Source of the DNA: Diphasiastrum complanatum | Taxonomy: Eukaryota; Streptophyta; Lycopodiopsida; Lycopodiales; Lycopodiaceae | Length of the DNA: 64,000 nucleotides | Direction: 5' to 3' | Assembly (NCBI GenBank): GCA_029204225.1 | Contig: CM055112.1 | Location: 42,804,339-42,868,338 of the forward strand | Part shown: in pieces, positions 32,881 through 43,700 of the stretch | How positions within the stretch are numbered: the first letter of the stretch is position 1 | Layout of the letters: every line of letters begins with the position of its first letter | Program-made: the position numbers and the translations under genes | Notes under the pieces: model-generated | The model's database searches: none | The model's input: only the letters and a program-made list of their open reading frames with translations | What the model was told of the DNA's origin: nothing

Positions 32881-33128
32881 AAGCTCTTTTTTCCTCCAAA
32901 ATGCAGATTGGTATGTTTTTTGGATTTTTTGGCTGGTTGGTTTGGGTTTCAAGCATAGAGACTATTCAGGGCCTCCTCTACCCTCTCACACCTCCTCCGC
33001 TAGCTGTGAGCAGTCCAAACACAAAAAAAATACAGAAAACTAACTCTAAACTCCCAAAAATCTACCTAAACTACTCTAAAAAACAAGAAAATAGCTAAAA
33101 TGCAGTAAACTAGTTAGTGGAAACCTAT
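32881..33128 (-). other. Gypsy leader next to the PBS
   Basis: On the minus strand this follows the PBS and holds TTTTTAGAGTAG- and AAAATCC-rich sequence like other Gypsy leaders here. No coding frame. Confidence 0.5.
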
Positions 33129-33146
33129 CCCCGGCAATGGCGCCAC
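33129..33146 (-). other. Gypsy primer-binding site (GGCGCCA type)
   Basis: The minus strand reads GTGGCGCCATTGCCGGGG, a close match to the TGGCGCCGTTGCCGGGG box that follows plant Gypsy LTRs. Confidence 0.85.
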
Positions 33147-33838
33147 TGTAGGGTTGAAGATCTCACGTAGTATAGCCCTCCCGCCTATCAACAAGGGTTA
33201 GAACACTGGATAGGTACCTAACTATGCATAGATGCTACTTTTAATTAGTTTCCTACTTTCTCCCTTAACTCTACTCACCACTAACACTATTCTCCTTTAA
33301 CTCTACTCCTCTACACTAACATTCATCATGATTTGGGTGAAGGGAAGGGATAGAAAAGAAGAAATTGAGAAGAGAAGAGAGAAAGAGAGAGAGATAGAGA
33401 GTGAGAGCAATAGCAAGCATTGAATTGCAAATGAGGATGCTTCTCTTCCAAAATTAGTAGATTTTTCTCCTTCTCATTAAGCATGAAAACAGTGTACAAA
33501 TGATGTCTTTTTATAAAATGAGGAAGGCCCTTGCCCCTCAATCCCATTGGCTAATATTCACAATGATCCAAGTGTCCACAAAAAGTACATTAGAAATCAC
33601 AAGATTCATGTGAGTCCCAATTTGGACCCAACTCTAAAAAGTAATCTCTAAGTTTAAAAATGACATTGGGCCTCTAGTTTTATTTTAATTCCAAGGCCCA
33701 AGTCATGTTTATTTTATTTACAACTTTATTTGCGTGCTCATTGGGCCATGGGCTTATACACGCAAGATGCTATGCCCTCACAACACAATTTATTGGATGA
33801 TTTTATCTATTTACACTTTGTTGGGAATACCCCCAACA
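33147..33838 (-). repeat. 5' LTR-X of a minus-strand Gypsy element (692 bp)
   Basis: On the minus strand it starts TGTTGGGGGTATTCC (33838) and ends CCCTACA (33147) at the PBS. A second partial copy lies at 20846-21282. It contains a GA-rich tract (33360-33405). It was inserted into a LTR-Y copy, whose sequence resumes at 33839 to the right. Confidence 0.85.
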
Positions 33839-35518
33839 GGTGCCACCTAAGGAGCTCTCTTGCCTGTTTAAGAAACTCCCTCTTTGTGAAGAGGAGCTTT
33901 TTGCGTTGTATCTAGTCCATGCTTAATAAGAAGATTTCCCATGAGTTTGATGCTACACTAAGCTCCTTGATCATGATGGTTTTCTTGAGTGATGCCCCTA
34001 TGATCATGCCCTTCCATTCATATTGTGTGTGGTTGTGGATTTAGAATGGATTAGTTTTCTTGCTTTCCTAGTTGTGGATTAGATTTCATGTCTTCTTGTG
34101 GATTAATGTAGGAGCCAGCATTCAAGTAAACTAAATAGGCCAGAAATGTGGCATAAATCTTGCATATTCTCTAACATTCTAGTTCTTGATGTTCTTGGGA
34201 TGTCCAAGAATCAAAAGACTGGTTGGTTTCTTGATTCTTGGACTTCTAACATGAAGTAGATTAGTTTTTGTTTCTTGTTTTGTCAATTTATGCAAGTAAA
34301 GTAGTGTAGGATCTGATTTTAGTTCATTTTGCAGCAAAGTAGAAGTAGAATTTCATTGTTTGTTCAACGGATCTGCACACTGATTTTATGGTTGAACATT
34401 TTGGCATGTATGAATGGTTGTTTATGCATGTGCATTAGTTCAAGAGTGACTTCCCTGGATTGTCCTCTGACAGGCTAGACATTTACTACATCGATATCAG
34501 TCCCTTCTGCCTGGTTTCGGCATTGAACTAAGAAACTAACATTCAAGAAATGCCAACAAGCCTCTAAACGGGCAGAAAATAGTTCTTGTAAACAAGAAAC
34601 AAGAAAGAAACGTAGTCAACTGAAAAAAAAAAAAATCTTAAAACCTAATCTCTATGAACAGGGCAGCGAGCAGAGGATCCGGAAGAAAAGACACGGGAAG
34701 GGAAGGCAGACGGACAACATGGGAGAGGAGAGGAGCAGCAGGAGCCGAGGAAGATGAGGGGCAGCAGGCCAGGGTGTGAAGAGGGCGCAGGTGTGGGGGT
34801 GAAGTGCGCATTGCAAGGGGAGAGGAGAGGAGGGTGAGAGCAGCAGCAGGGCGGACAACAAGAAGACGAGAGGAAGGATGAGCAGCAGTAGTAGGGCGAC
34901 GCAAGGGGAGAGGGTGGATGGAGTGTAGGGGAGGGGTTGCACAGTACACAATTAATTGTAGAAATTGCAGCTTACTTATTCGCATGTCTATCCCATTTCT
35001 ACCACCTGCATCATCTATCTAGGTACAATATAGGTAGCAGTGAAGCCTACGATGGAGTGATCTTTGAAGTTGAACTCGAGGTCTAACGAAGTGAGTTGCA
35101 GGTATGGAGATGTGTTCAAGACATCTGTTCTGGCATCCTACAGTTGTGTCGCTGATCCAGAAGTGAACAAGTCTGTGATGAACAACAAAGGCCGACTATT
35201 TGTGGTCTGCGATCTGAAATCGTTCGAAGAATTGTTTGGAAAATATACGATACTGACAGCCAGGGGAGATGTGCACAAGAGGAAATGAAGAGGCAGCCTG
35301 TGGAGAGGGGTGATTGAGCCACAGCAGGACATCGCAGGGCAGAGGCCAGATGGAGGTGAAGTAGGAAGTGGAGCATGGAGTGTGGAGCAACAGGGCAAGA
35401 AGGGAGGCGTGGAGCAGGCAAGGCAGGGAGGGAACGAGGTAGGGAAGGGAAGGGGTGTGGCTGGTTGTAAGTAGCAAGGAGCAGCAGAGTAGGGTGAGAA
35501 GGAGAGGGCAGCATAGAG
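33839..35518 (+). repeat. Tandem unit 1: LTR-Y, A13, P450-exon block
   Basis: LTR-Y sequence (33839-34622) ends at CAACTG, followed by 13 A residues where the intact LTR at 16399-17540 continues to its PBS. A purine-rich block and the captured P450 exon follow, then a further purine-rich block. The whole unit recurs 1,755 bp downstream with very few differences. Confidence 0.85.
35102..35284 (+). pseudogene. Captured cytochrome P450 exon, copy 1
   Basis: The frame reads RYGDVFKTSVLASYSCVADP, then NKGRLFV, SFEELFGKYTILTARGD and HKR before a TGA. This order is that of the N-terminal substrate-recognition exon of plant CYP85-clan P450s (CYP90/CYP87/CYP716-like: RYG.VFKT, DPE.N, N.GRLF, G..SIL...GD.HKR). 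The exon starts right after TTGCAG, an intact splice acceptor, so it was taken from genomic DNA with its intron edge. Only about 60 residues remain, without the heme-binding Cys, so it has no P450 activity. The clan is an inference from residues I remember. Confidence 0.8.
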
Positions 35519-37273
35519 GTCACCTTTTGATGGTGACCTCTAGTGGAGAGCAATATTCCACTTGTAATTTGTGAAATGTGGAAATTCCACTAGGATGTCA
35601 CCTAAGGAGCTCCCTTGCCTATTTAAGAGAGTCCCTCTTTGTGAAGAGAAGCTTTTTGCATTGTATCTACTCCATGCTTAATAAGAAGATTTCCCATGAG
35701 TTTGATGCTACACTAAGCTCCTTGATCATTATGGTTTTCTTGAGTGATGCCCCTATGATCATGCCCTTCCATTCATATTGTGTGTGGTTGTGGATTTAGA
35801 ATGGATTAGTTTTCTTGCTTTCCTAGTTGTGGATTAGATTTCATATTTTCTTGTGGATTAATGTAGGAGCCAGCATTCAAGTAAACTAAATAGGCTAGAA
35901 ATGTGGCATAAATCTTGCATATTCCCTAACATTCTAGTTCTTGATGTTCTTGGGATGTCCAAGAATCAAAAGGTTGGTTAGTTTCTTGATTCTTGGACTT
36001 CTAACATATTGTAGATTAGTTTTTGTTTCTTGTTTTGTCAATTTATGCAAGTAAAGTAGTGTAGGATCTGATTTTAGTTCATTTTGCAGCAAAGTAGAAG
36101 TAGAATTTCATTGTTTGTTCAACGGATCTGCACACTGATTTTATGGTTGAACATTTTGGCATGTATGAATGGTTGTTTATGCATGTGCATTAGTTCAAGA
36201 GTGACTTCCCTGGATTGTCCTCTGACAGGCTAGACATTTACTACATCGATATCAGTCCCTTCTGCCTGGTTTCGGCATTGAACTAAGAAACTAACATTCA
36301 AGAAATGCCAACAAGCCTCTAAACGGGCAGAAAATAGTTCTTGTAAACAAGAAACAAGAAAGAAACGTAGTCAACTGAAAAAAAAAAAAATCCTAAAACC
36401 TAATCTCTATGAACAGGGCAGCGAGCAGAGGATCCGGAAGAAAAGACACGGGAAGGGAAGGCAGACGGACAACATGGGAGAGGAGAGGAGCAGCAGGAGC
36501 CGAGGAAGATGAGGGGCAGCAGGCCAGGGTGTGAAGAGGGCGCAGGTGTGGGGGTGAAGTGCGCATTGCAAGGGGAGAGGAGAGGAGGGTGAGAGCAGCA
36601 GCAGGGCGGACAACAAGAAGACGAGAGGAAGGATGAGCAGCAGTAGTAGGGCGACGCAAGGGGAGAGGGTGGATGGAGTGTAGGGGAGGGGTTGCACAGT
36701 ACACAATTAATTGTAGAAATTGCAGCTTACTTATTCGCATGTCTATCCCATTTCTACCACCTGCATCATCTATCTAGGTACAATATAGGTAGCAGTGAAG
36801 CCTACGATGGAGTGATCTTTGAAGTTGAACTCGAGGTCTAACGAAGTGAGTTGCAGGTATGGAGATGTGTTCAAGACATCTGTTCTGGCATCCTACAGTT
36901 GTGTCGCTGATCCAGAAGTGAACAAGTCTGTGATGAACAACAAAGGCCGACTATTTGTGGTCTGCGATCTGAAATCGTTCGAAGAATTGTTTGGAAAATA
37001 TACGATACTGACAGCCAGGGGAGATGTGTACAAGAGGAAATGAAGAGGCAGCCTGTGGAGAGGGGTGATTGAGCCACAGCAGGACATCGCAGGGCAGAGG
37101 CCAGATGGAGGTGAAGTAGGAAGTGGAGCATGGAGTGTGGAGCAACAGGGCAAGAAGGGAGGCGTGGAGCAGGCAAGGCAGGGAGGGAACGAGGTAGGGA
37201 AGGGAAGGGGTGTGGCTGGTTGTAAGTAGCAAGGAGCAGCAGAGTAGGGTGAGAAGGAGAGGGCAGCATAGAG
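35519..37273 (+). repeat. Tandem unit 2 of the 1,755-bp duplication
   Basis: Same layout as unit 1 and complete at its left end: LTR-Y from 35519 (with the GGTCACC...GGTGACC hairpin), A13 at 36378-36390, purine-rich block, P450 exon, purine-rich block to 37273. The near identity over more than 1.6 kb suggests a recent duplication. Confidence 0.85.
36857..37039 (+). pseudogene. Captured cytochrome P450 exon, copy 2
   Basis: Same exon as copy 1, displaced by 1,755 bp, with the same TTGCAG acceptor and the same premature end. One coding change is seen (GDVHKR to GDVYKR). It shares the copy 1 interpretation: an exon fragment carried by a retroelement-derived unit. Confidence 0.8.
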
Positions 37274-37282
37274 AGATGGAGA

Positions 37283-37325
<43 letters not shown>

Positions 37326-37536
37326 GGAAGATAGACTTAGCCGGCAGCAAGAAGGGAGAAGGAGGGAGTGTTGGAGGAGAAGCTTTTTTTTTTTTTAATC
37401 CTTTCCTTAATCACGGATATAAAACCAGAAAATCAGCAAAATCGACTAAACCTCGTGTAGTAAACCAAATATTTAAACCAAGATCAACAAAAACACAACC
37501 AAAAAATGCTATGTTGATGTAAGGCCAACATTTGGC
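37274..37536. repeat. GA microsatellite and Gypsy leader
   Basis: A (GA)n run at about 37284-37320 is followed by purine-rich sequence, a T14 run near 37385 and AC-rich leader on the minus strand of a Gypsy element. No gene. Confidence 0.7.
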
Positions 37537-37555
37537 TCCCCGACAACAGTGCCAA
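37537..37555 (-). other. Gypsy primer-binding site
   Basis: The minus strand reads TTGGCACTGTTGTCGGGGA, a variant of the GGCGCCGTTGCCGGGG Gypsy PBS region, right after the LTR end GCCTAACA. Confidence 0.75.
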
Positions 37556-37774
37556 TGTTAGGCAAAGAAAAAGGGGTTTCCCATCTCTTTCTCGGTCGTG
37601 TGTAGTACAGGAAGTGGGCTCGGTTCAACTAGGAGCCTTGAAGATCTTGTCTTTCATCAACTAGCTTAAGATTCGATCATAAAACTGCATTCTAAAAACT
37701 GAGCATATCTCACAATCACATTACCATGAAGAGAGAGGAAGAGATATTATGAGGGAGGGAAAAAGAGAAAGCAC

Positions 37775-37819
<45 letters not shown>

Positions 37820-38152
37820 AAGAGAGAAAATGGACAAAGTTCTATTAACCTTCGAATGATGGAAATACAAGGAAAACGGTCCCTTTTTATAAGAGTGAGA
37901 GTGGAACCTCCTCATCACCCATTGGCTACTGAAGTTCCATCAGGATCACAATCTTGACCGTTCAAATCACTTTGTGTTTCTTGAGTACAAGTTGTGTTTC
38001 CTAACTTAGGAACTTGCAAAAGCTAAGTTAAAAATATTTTATTTAAATATTAGTGCACATGGCACTTTCTAGCCTAAAGGCCCAAGGTTGGACTTATATG
38101 CACAGAATGCCAACTGGTTGCATGATCCTAATACCTCCGACTCTCTACCACA
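37556..38152 (-). repeat. Gypsy 5' LTR, minus strand (about 597 bp)
   Basis: On the minus strand it probably starts TGTGGTAGAGAG (38152) and ends GCCTAACA (37556). It includes a perfect (GA)n block at 37778-37820. Its coding part is absent: the leader runs directly into tandem unit 2. The left LTR boundary is inferred from the TG...CA ends only. Confidence 0.6.
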
Positions 38153-38273
38153 TTTAGGTTTACTGTAGGAGTCTTTTGATGACTTTTAAAATATTCCATG
38201 TCATTCCCAGAATCGGGCAACAATCCTATTTTGTAGGGGGCAAAATAGAAAGATTTCACAATTTTTCATTTTT
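38153..38273. other. 3' flank of the H3/peptidase gene
   Basis: Short non-coding spacer between the predicted stop codon (complement of 38274-38276) and the Gypsy LTR. No clear poly(A) signal was picked out. Confidence 0.4.
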
Positions 38274-39979
38274 CTACACTCTATCTAGCATTGTTTGGAT
38301 CATTGATCCTATAAATGGATGGAACCTATGAAATGTAAAATCTGACACATGAATCGCATTTGTTGATACCTCAGGACATTGGAACTGCAAGAAAAAATAT
38401 CGAGTGTATGTATGTATTAGCCAATGTTTTAAAAAATATAAATTCACAAAGTTAACGATATATCATCAGGATAGTGGAACATTGAAAAAAATACCTCACG
38501 GATACTAGCATCTGGAGGTTGCACCATATACCAATCCAAGAACGATTTAACATTCCAGATTGAATACCATCCGCAGATGAAAGCATTGTCTTGTTGCGAA
38601 GACTGAGATTCTTTTTACCTTTGCATCAACAACCTCTATGTTGGTATTTACAACCAGCCCATCCAGCCTGGGCAATAGCTCCACCATCCTTTTGTACATG
38701 GATTTAACCATGGAATGGGTGGCATGCAAAGAATTCATTGTCATGCACACAGGTGTGCAGCTTCCAGTCGAATATACTTTCATGGATATGACGTGCACAC
38801 TCCAATGTTTGCTGCCAGAAAGAGACAAGCAATGAATTACTAGAATCTATAAGAGTTTCCAAAAGACAAATCTTACAGAAAACAGATTTTACAAGAAGAA
38901 ACTATCTTACTTTGAACAGTATGGGATGATGAACATTGATGCGTCCTTGCTAGTGTGCCTGAAGAGCCTTCTGGCTTTCCTCTCTTTATCCAACAGATGC
39001 CCAAAAAATGGAGATACAACAAAAATCTCCTTCGTGATTGTATATGTATATTTATGTACATAGTATGCACAAGCAGATTCAACTACTGTGTCTGAGATAT
39101 ATGAGGTCTTCTCTTTTAGCTCCCTACAATGCGGGTCTTTGATATGCATTGCAAAATTAATATCGTCTATACAAAACATAAACTCCCCTCCAAGATCATC
39201 TATTTACTTGGCTATATACAGGTCAAAATCAATGTACCTCTCAGAATCAAAAAATGTGTCTTTAGGCTCATTCGGAAGTCTGATGTGCAACTCTTTATCA
39301 GTTGCATCAACATCAGAAACAATCATGTCCACCACTGTATTTAGGCATCCTCATGTATAGAAGGAGAATCGTGTAGTTGAAGATCAGGGGTTACAGGAGG
39401 ACTCTCAACCAGTGGAATTGCGGACGTACTAGTCTGATCTTTTCTAATGGGAGGAGGTGAGGGTGAAGAGCTGGGAGACCTGGGCTTGGGTTGCGAACGC
39501 TTGGGCTGTGCTTGCTTTCTCTTTTTGCGGGGTGGGACAGGCCCCCTTTCAAGAGGAACTTGCCTCTGTGTGAATCCACACTTAAAAATGTTGTCATAGG
39601 TGTTTCGAAGCCTCATGACAAGAAGCATGTCCTTGGGCATCAGTGTCACCCTCTTGCCATGAATGGAGCACAACAGCGAATCCTTAAACAATTTTGTCTG
39701 GAAGTCCTCGTATGCAGTATGGAGGGCCTCCAATGCAGTGATATTCCACCTCACTGCATAGGGCACATGGGTGGTCATATCTTGTGTAACCTCCCTCACA
39801 GCCTGATAGAAGACTGCTTTCGGGATCAGAAGTTTGGTGCTCCTCTGCAAGGCCTTGATGTCCCTCAACCATGGACGGCGAGGTCTACTGCGTCTTTGCA
39901 GACGTATGGGTTCAGATGTATGGGGACGGGACGGTTGAACGAAACTAGTAAGCCTAGCGGTTTGCTTCGTCCGAGCCAT
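38274..39979 (-). pseudogene. Histone H3-like (CENH3-like) and Ulp1-type peptidase gene, four exons
   Basis: Exon 1 (39979-39430) opens MARTKQTAR, identical to H3 through R8, then diverges. The histone fold follows: LRDIKALQRSTKLLIPKAVF (LLIP is CENH3-like; H3 has LLIR), a loop 1 four residues longer than in H3 with an RW pair as in CENH3, and LLCSIHGKRVTLMPKD. A basic Pro/Ser-rich tail comes next. Phase-compatible GT-AG introns (39429-39335, 38910-38812, 38494-38385) join it to a C48 peptidase: YISDTVVESACAYYV, IIPYCSNKHWSVHVI (catalytic His), MNSL where DSL is usual (Asp to Asn), QQDNAFICGWY (oxyanion Gln, catalytic Cys). Lesions: a TAA in exon 2 near 39190 and a one-base frameshift in exon 3 near 38620. 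Exon 1 alone is an intact 212-codon frame ending 39341, so an unspliced H3-like product remains possible. The joining of the two domains is my inference. Confidence 0.8.
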
Positions 39980-40300
39980 TGAGGCCGGATATCTATACCA
40001 CGCGAGGACATAAACACAGCATAAGAGACACTGAGAACTCTAATTGTGATATCGCTACGACGCGAAAGAGTGGCAGAGTCAGGCGAGGAGAGGCAGGGGC
40101 TCGCATGATGGCGATACTGGGAAAGTCAAGCTGATATCACTACGACGCGAGAGGGTGTAAGTAACAGGCATGTGGAGGAGGTCGCTCGCGTGATGGCGAT
40201 ATCATGAATGCATTTCGTATGGATGCAATCAAACGTGACAGAAAATTACGCGAAAACCTGTACAATCCCCGGGAATGGGCTTATATAGGGGAGAAAAATT
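39980..40300 (-). promoter_or_regulatory. TATA box and repeated 5' leader of the H3/peptidase gene
   Basis: The minus strand has CTATATAAG near 40267-40275, about 290 bp before the ATG. Between TATA and ATG a GATATC-N-CTACGACGCGA-like word appears three times (near 39988, 40050, 40133), the last two about 83 bp apart and each followed by GATGGCGATA. Copy 1 of the H3-like gene has a comparable leader with similar spacing. Confidence 0.6.
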
Positions 40301-40560
40301 GGCACGTGTGAATACCAGCGACACGTGGCCCAGTCAGTAGCTGACATGTGGAACCACATGTCTATATACACACGTGTGAAACTGCACATCTGGATCAACA
40401 CATGTGGGATCCCACATGGGGACACATGGTCGAATGGATCAGTGACATGTGTTCTTGCACATATAGGCTCGCATGTGTGGTCACGTGGCCCAATCAATAC
40501 CTGACGTGTGGGACCTACACCTCTGTATCCGCACGTGTGAAACTTGCATGTGTGATGCCT
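40301..40560. promoter_or_regulatory. CACGTG/CACATG cluster between divergent genes
   Basis: About thirteen CACGTG, CACATG or CATGTG hexamer-type elements in 260 bases (for example near 40302, 40321, 40345, 40372, 40398, 40444, 40482, 40531), spaced mostly 15-27 bp. CACGTG is the G-box/ABRE core bound by plant bHLH and bZIP factors. The cluster sits between the minus-strand H3/peptidase gene and the plus-strand ORF at 40761, so it may serve both. Confidence 0.65.
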
Positions 40561-40760
40561 CAAAATTCGCGATTATCATTACCAAATCGTGGACACTGAG
40601 GACAATTTCTAGGTAAAGTTGCGAATTCCTGCCCAAAAAAGTCTATATATAGGTCTCCACCCTCTCTCCACGAGTTCATTTTAGATTGTTGCTCTTGAGT
40701 TCATGCCAAATTTTTTCAAAATTTTCAAAATTCTCAGAGCAATCTAAAATCACTACTGCC
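40561..40760 (+). promoter_or_regulatory. Promoter and leader of the divergent ORF
   Basis: TCTATATATAGG at 40643-40654 is a good plant TATA box about 110 bp before the ATG at 40761. A TTTTTTCAAAATTTTC tract lies between. No upstream frame. Confidence 0.65.
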
Positions 40761-43700
40761 ATGGCTTCCCGTGATTCCTCACTGAGCTTGCATCACCGTA
40801 AATCCCCTCGTCTTTATTCAGGGGATATAATCATGATATCTCTTAAGAATTACACCGAGCAGCTCACACGGGCCAAGGATATCCTCACCAATCTTGGCTT
40901 TGATCTAACACTTTTCTTGGACCAGCAGAGCGAGAGCCTCATCCGAGTAGCCTACTTGACCTATTCGGATGAGTTCCAACTTTCCGGCTTACAACCAAGA
41001 TTGGCAGTTATTCTATTATCAACGTCTCTCCGGGGGATCTTCAGAGTGTCAGCTTTCCTAATCTCGGAGAGACAATCCATGGCAAGGGCACCAGCTATGA
41101 TGCCAAGTACTTCACCAAGTTTCTGACAGACGATGGCAAAACCATTGCCCAAACCAACGACGGGATTGCTATTCGACTCATCACGGATCCCCATCTATGG
41201 GCCGCCTCAGAGATCATCGTCACCATGGCTGCAGTACATACCATCAAGATGGATCGCATCCCACCGAGCGATTTCTTCTCTCTAACCCTCACCATGGATG
41301 ACCCCACTCAAAATTATAAGTGTGCTGAGAAGGTAGCGGAGAAGCTGTGCGGAGCCCTGAAAGCCCGCAAATCAACTACCAAATGTGGGTATCTCCTCCA
41401 CATGTTGGTCACCAAGCAATTGGGGTCTAAGGCGGCTGCTGCCATCAAGGAGCTGAATGCTGTTTATCCAAGCACAAAAAAGCGAGCCACCCCCCAACCA
41501 ACAGCTGAACCAATCTCACCAGCCCCACCTACTAAGAAGCAAAAAGGGAAGGCAGTCAGCACAGAAGCAGATGCCCCACATGACATTCTATCCAGCGACA
41601 TTGGGGTAGAATATGCTGAATCCGGAGGGAGCCTTAAACCATCTCAGGTCCCAAAGGAGGTCCTAGAGCAACAGGCGGCCTTACTTCACCAGGCCCAACA
41701 ACGCCGACAAGCAGTAGCAGGCAGCTCCGGAACAGCAAGCACTTCTGGCTCTGATCTTATGGGCGTGATTCCGTCCACATAGGCAATCTCCTCTCCATCA
41801 CTTGCTCTCACAATCCCACCACCACCCCCACCATTTACTATCACCTCCACACCCTCACTAACTATCAACACGGGCTTCCCTTCCACACTTCCACAAAAGC
41901 CCTCGACTGTACAAATCTCCACCCTACTCGACTCCACAGTCAACGCAGATGATTTTGCCTTACAATTACTAACTGCACTCCCATCAACCACTGTCACCAC
42001 TAACCCAATCCCACAATCTCCGCCACATAGTCTCTCCCCACCCCTCAATCCACAATCACCCCTCCCTGCCTTTCCTACACCTCCGTCTAGCCCTGCTCCT
42101 GATTTTCTACCATTTAGCCCCATGCCATATCCTAACTACACACGCAACCTTCCTGACATTGGTCCTTGGGAGCATCTACCCCTTACAGTCCAAAAAGCAG
42201 TATGGTTGGTGAATGAGCTCCAATACAATATATTCGACACCCTAGGGGGACAACACACTGCGGCAATTCGACGATGGTGCTATGGTGGGCCTTCAGAAAG
42301 AAAAAGCCAGGCTAGAGGAGAAAACCAAACAACAGTAGCTGCAGATGCAGAACCTCACGAATTACAATCAACAACAACGGCAGATGCTAATCCATCTCCA
42401 GAACTAGCTCCAACTGAAGGTATCCAACATGCAGCAAACCATCGATACCCTCAAAGCCGAGAAGGATGAGGTTGTAGCAAATTCACAAGCAGCACGTTCC
42501 GCTATGAAGGAACAGTTGAAAATGGTGGACTTCAACGACTTCGCACCACCAACTATTCTTGAGAGAACTGCCATTCCAGTGGTGGCCTATCAAACGCTGG
42601 CCCAAAAGCTGAAAGCCACGACGGAGCAACATGCAAAATTACAACAACCATACATTGCTTCCGTCGAGGCCCTAAACCAGCACATAGCCACCCTGGAAGA
42701 ACACTTAAAGGCTGCTGCCCAGTCAACACCGTTAGTTCATGCAGAGCACGCCCAATTTCATGATTCAGAGCACCACTTTGATGGACCCGATGGAGATGGC
42801 ACAGGATTTCAACAGCCTCCTCCTGCAACTCAAGGCTCCGCATTTCAAAGCCAACCCCTGGGTCAAGGAGCTCAAATACCAACCAATCCATCGGGCTCTG
42901 GGGGTACCAGCTCCCAACATTTTCTTTTTCCTTCCACCGCAACTAATCCCCTCGACACCACTAACCCCACCTTCATTTCACGACACTTTTTCCCTGAATC
43001 ACAACGAATTGTAGAAGCTAACCCCTTGCCTCCTCTATCTCCTGATCCCGATCCACAAACCGAACACGAGATTGCCTCTGAAGCCCCCACCATCTAGCAC
43101 AGAATCACGCCCACAGAACCAAGCAAGGAGTTGCGCATCTCTCAGAAGTTTGCAAAGAAGTACCCAACAACGAAAGAGCGAGGTGGCTACATACTGCCAG
43201 ATTTGGACCAGTGTCAAACACATAAAGCAGTAGTCAAACTCCTGGATCCACAACCTCTCTGGCGCCATCAGCTCTTCCTGCAAAGTAAGACCTCGATGGC
43301 ACGGTATCTCGAAGCTCCCTCCTACATGCGCACCAATCCTTATTACTATCCAATAGTGAGGCGAGAACCGTTTCCTGCCACCAAGGTCAAGAACAGAATC
43401 TTTTGGCCTAAGCTCACAAGAGTCGATACCGGCAACTTAGCCGAAGACATGGTCACCAACTGCTGAGTCTTCTACCAGAAGCACCATGGCAATCTTGATC
43501 GTGATGTCAGATATTTTGCAAATAATTGCGGCTTGGTGGCATTTCTGGCATAACTCAGAGGTTTTTGGGATCTAGGGTTACCCCCAATTGCCCTTGACAT
43601 CAATAAATCCTTGAGCATGCAAGACGACCATATCAATGTTGCAAGGCTCTATTATCGTGCTGCACTTACTTCCGTCTTGCTCGTTGATATGGTGGAGCTA

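Noticed and set aside
34638-34985. 115-codon minus-strand frame in the duplicated unit
   Set aside because: Purine-rich DNA read on the opposite strand. A second overlapping frame is open too, and no family resemblance is visible.
37284-37820. GA repeats as possible GAGA-factor regulatory elements
   Set aside because: Plain (GA)n microsatellites inside LTR and leader sequence. No adjacent promoter features support a regulatory role.
38600-38640. A 16-base GT-AG intron that would repair the peptidase frame
   Set aside because: GTAAAA...CTCAG would restore the frame, but plant introns are not this short. A one-base frameshift is the simpler reading.
39150-39200. A 42-base intron that would remove the TAA in the peptidase exon
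   Set aside because: Too short for a plant intron, and the same frame continues with sensible peptidase residues on both sides of the stop, so a nonsense mutation is more likely.
40301-40560. CRISPR-like array (short spaced repeats)
   Set aside because: The CACGTG/CACATG words are only 6-10 bases, vary, and lie in a eukaryotic promoter. There are no long identical repeats and no cas genes.
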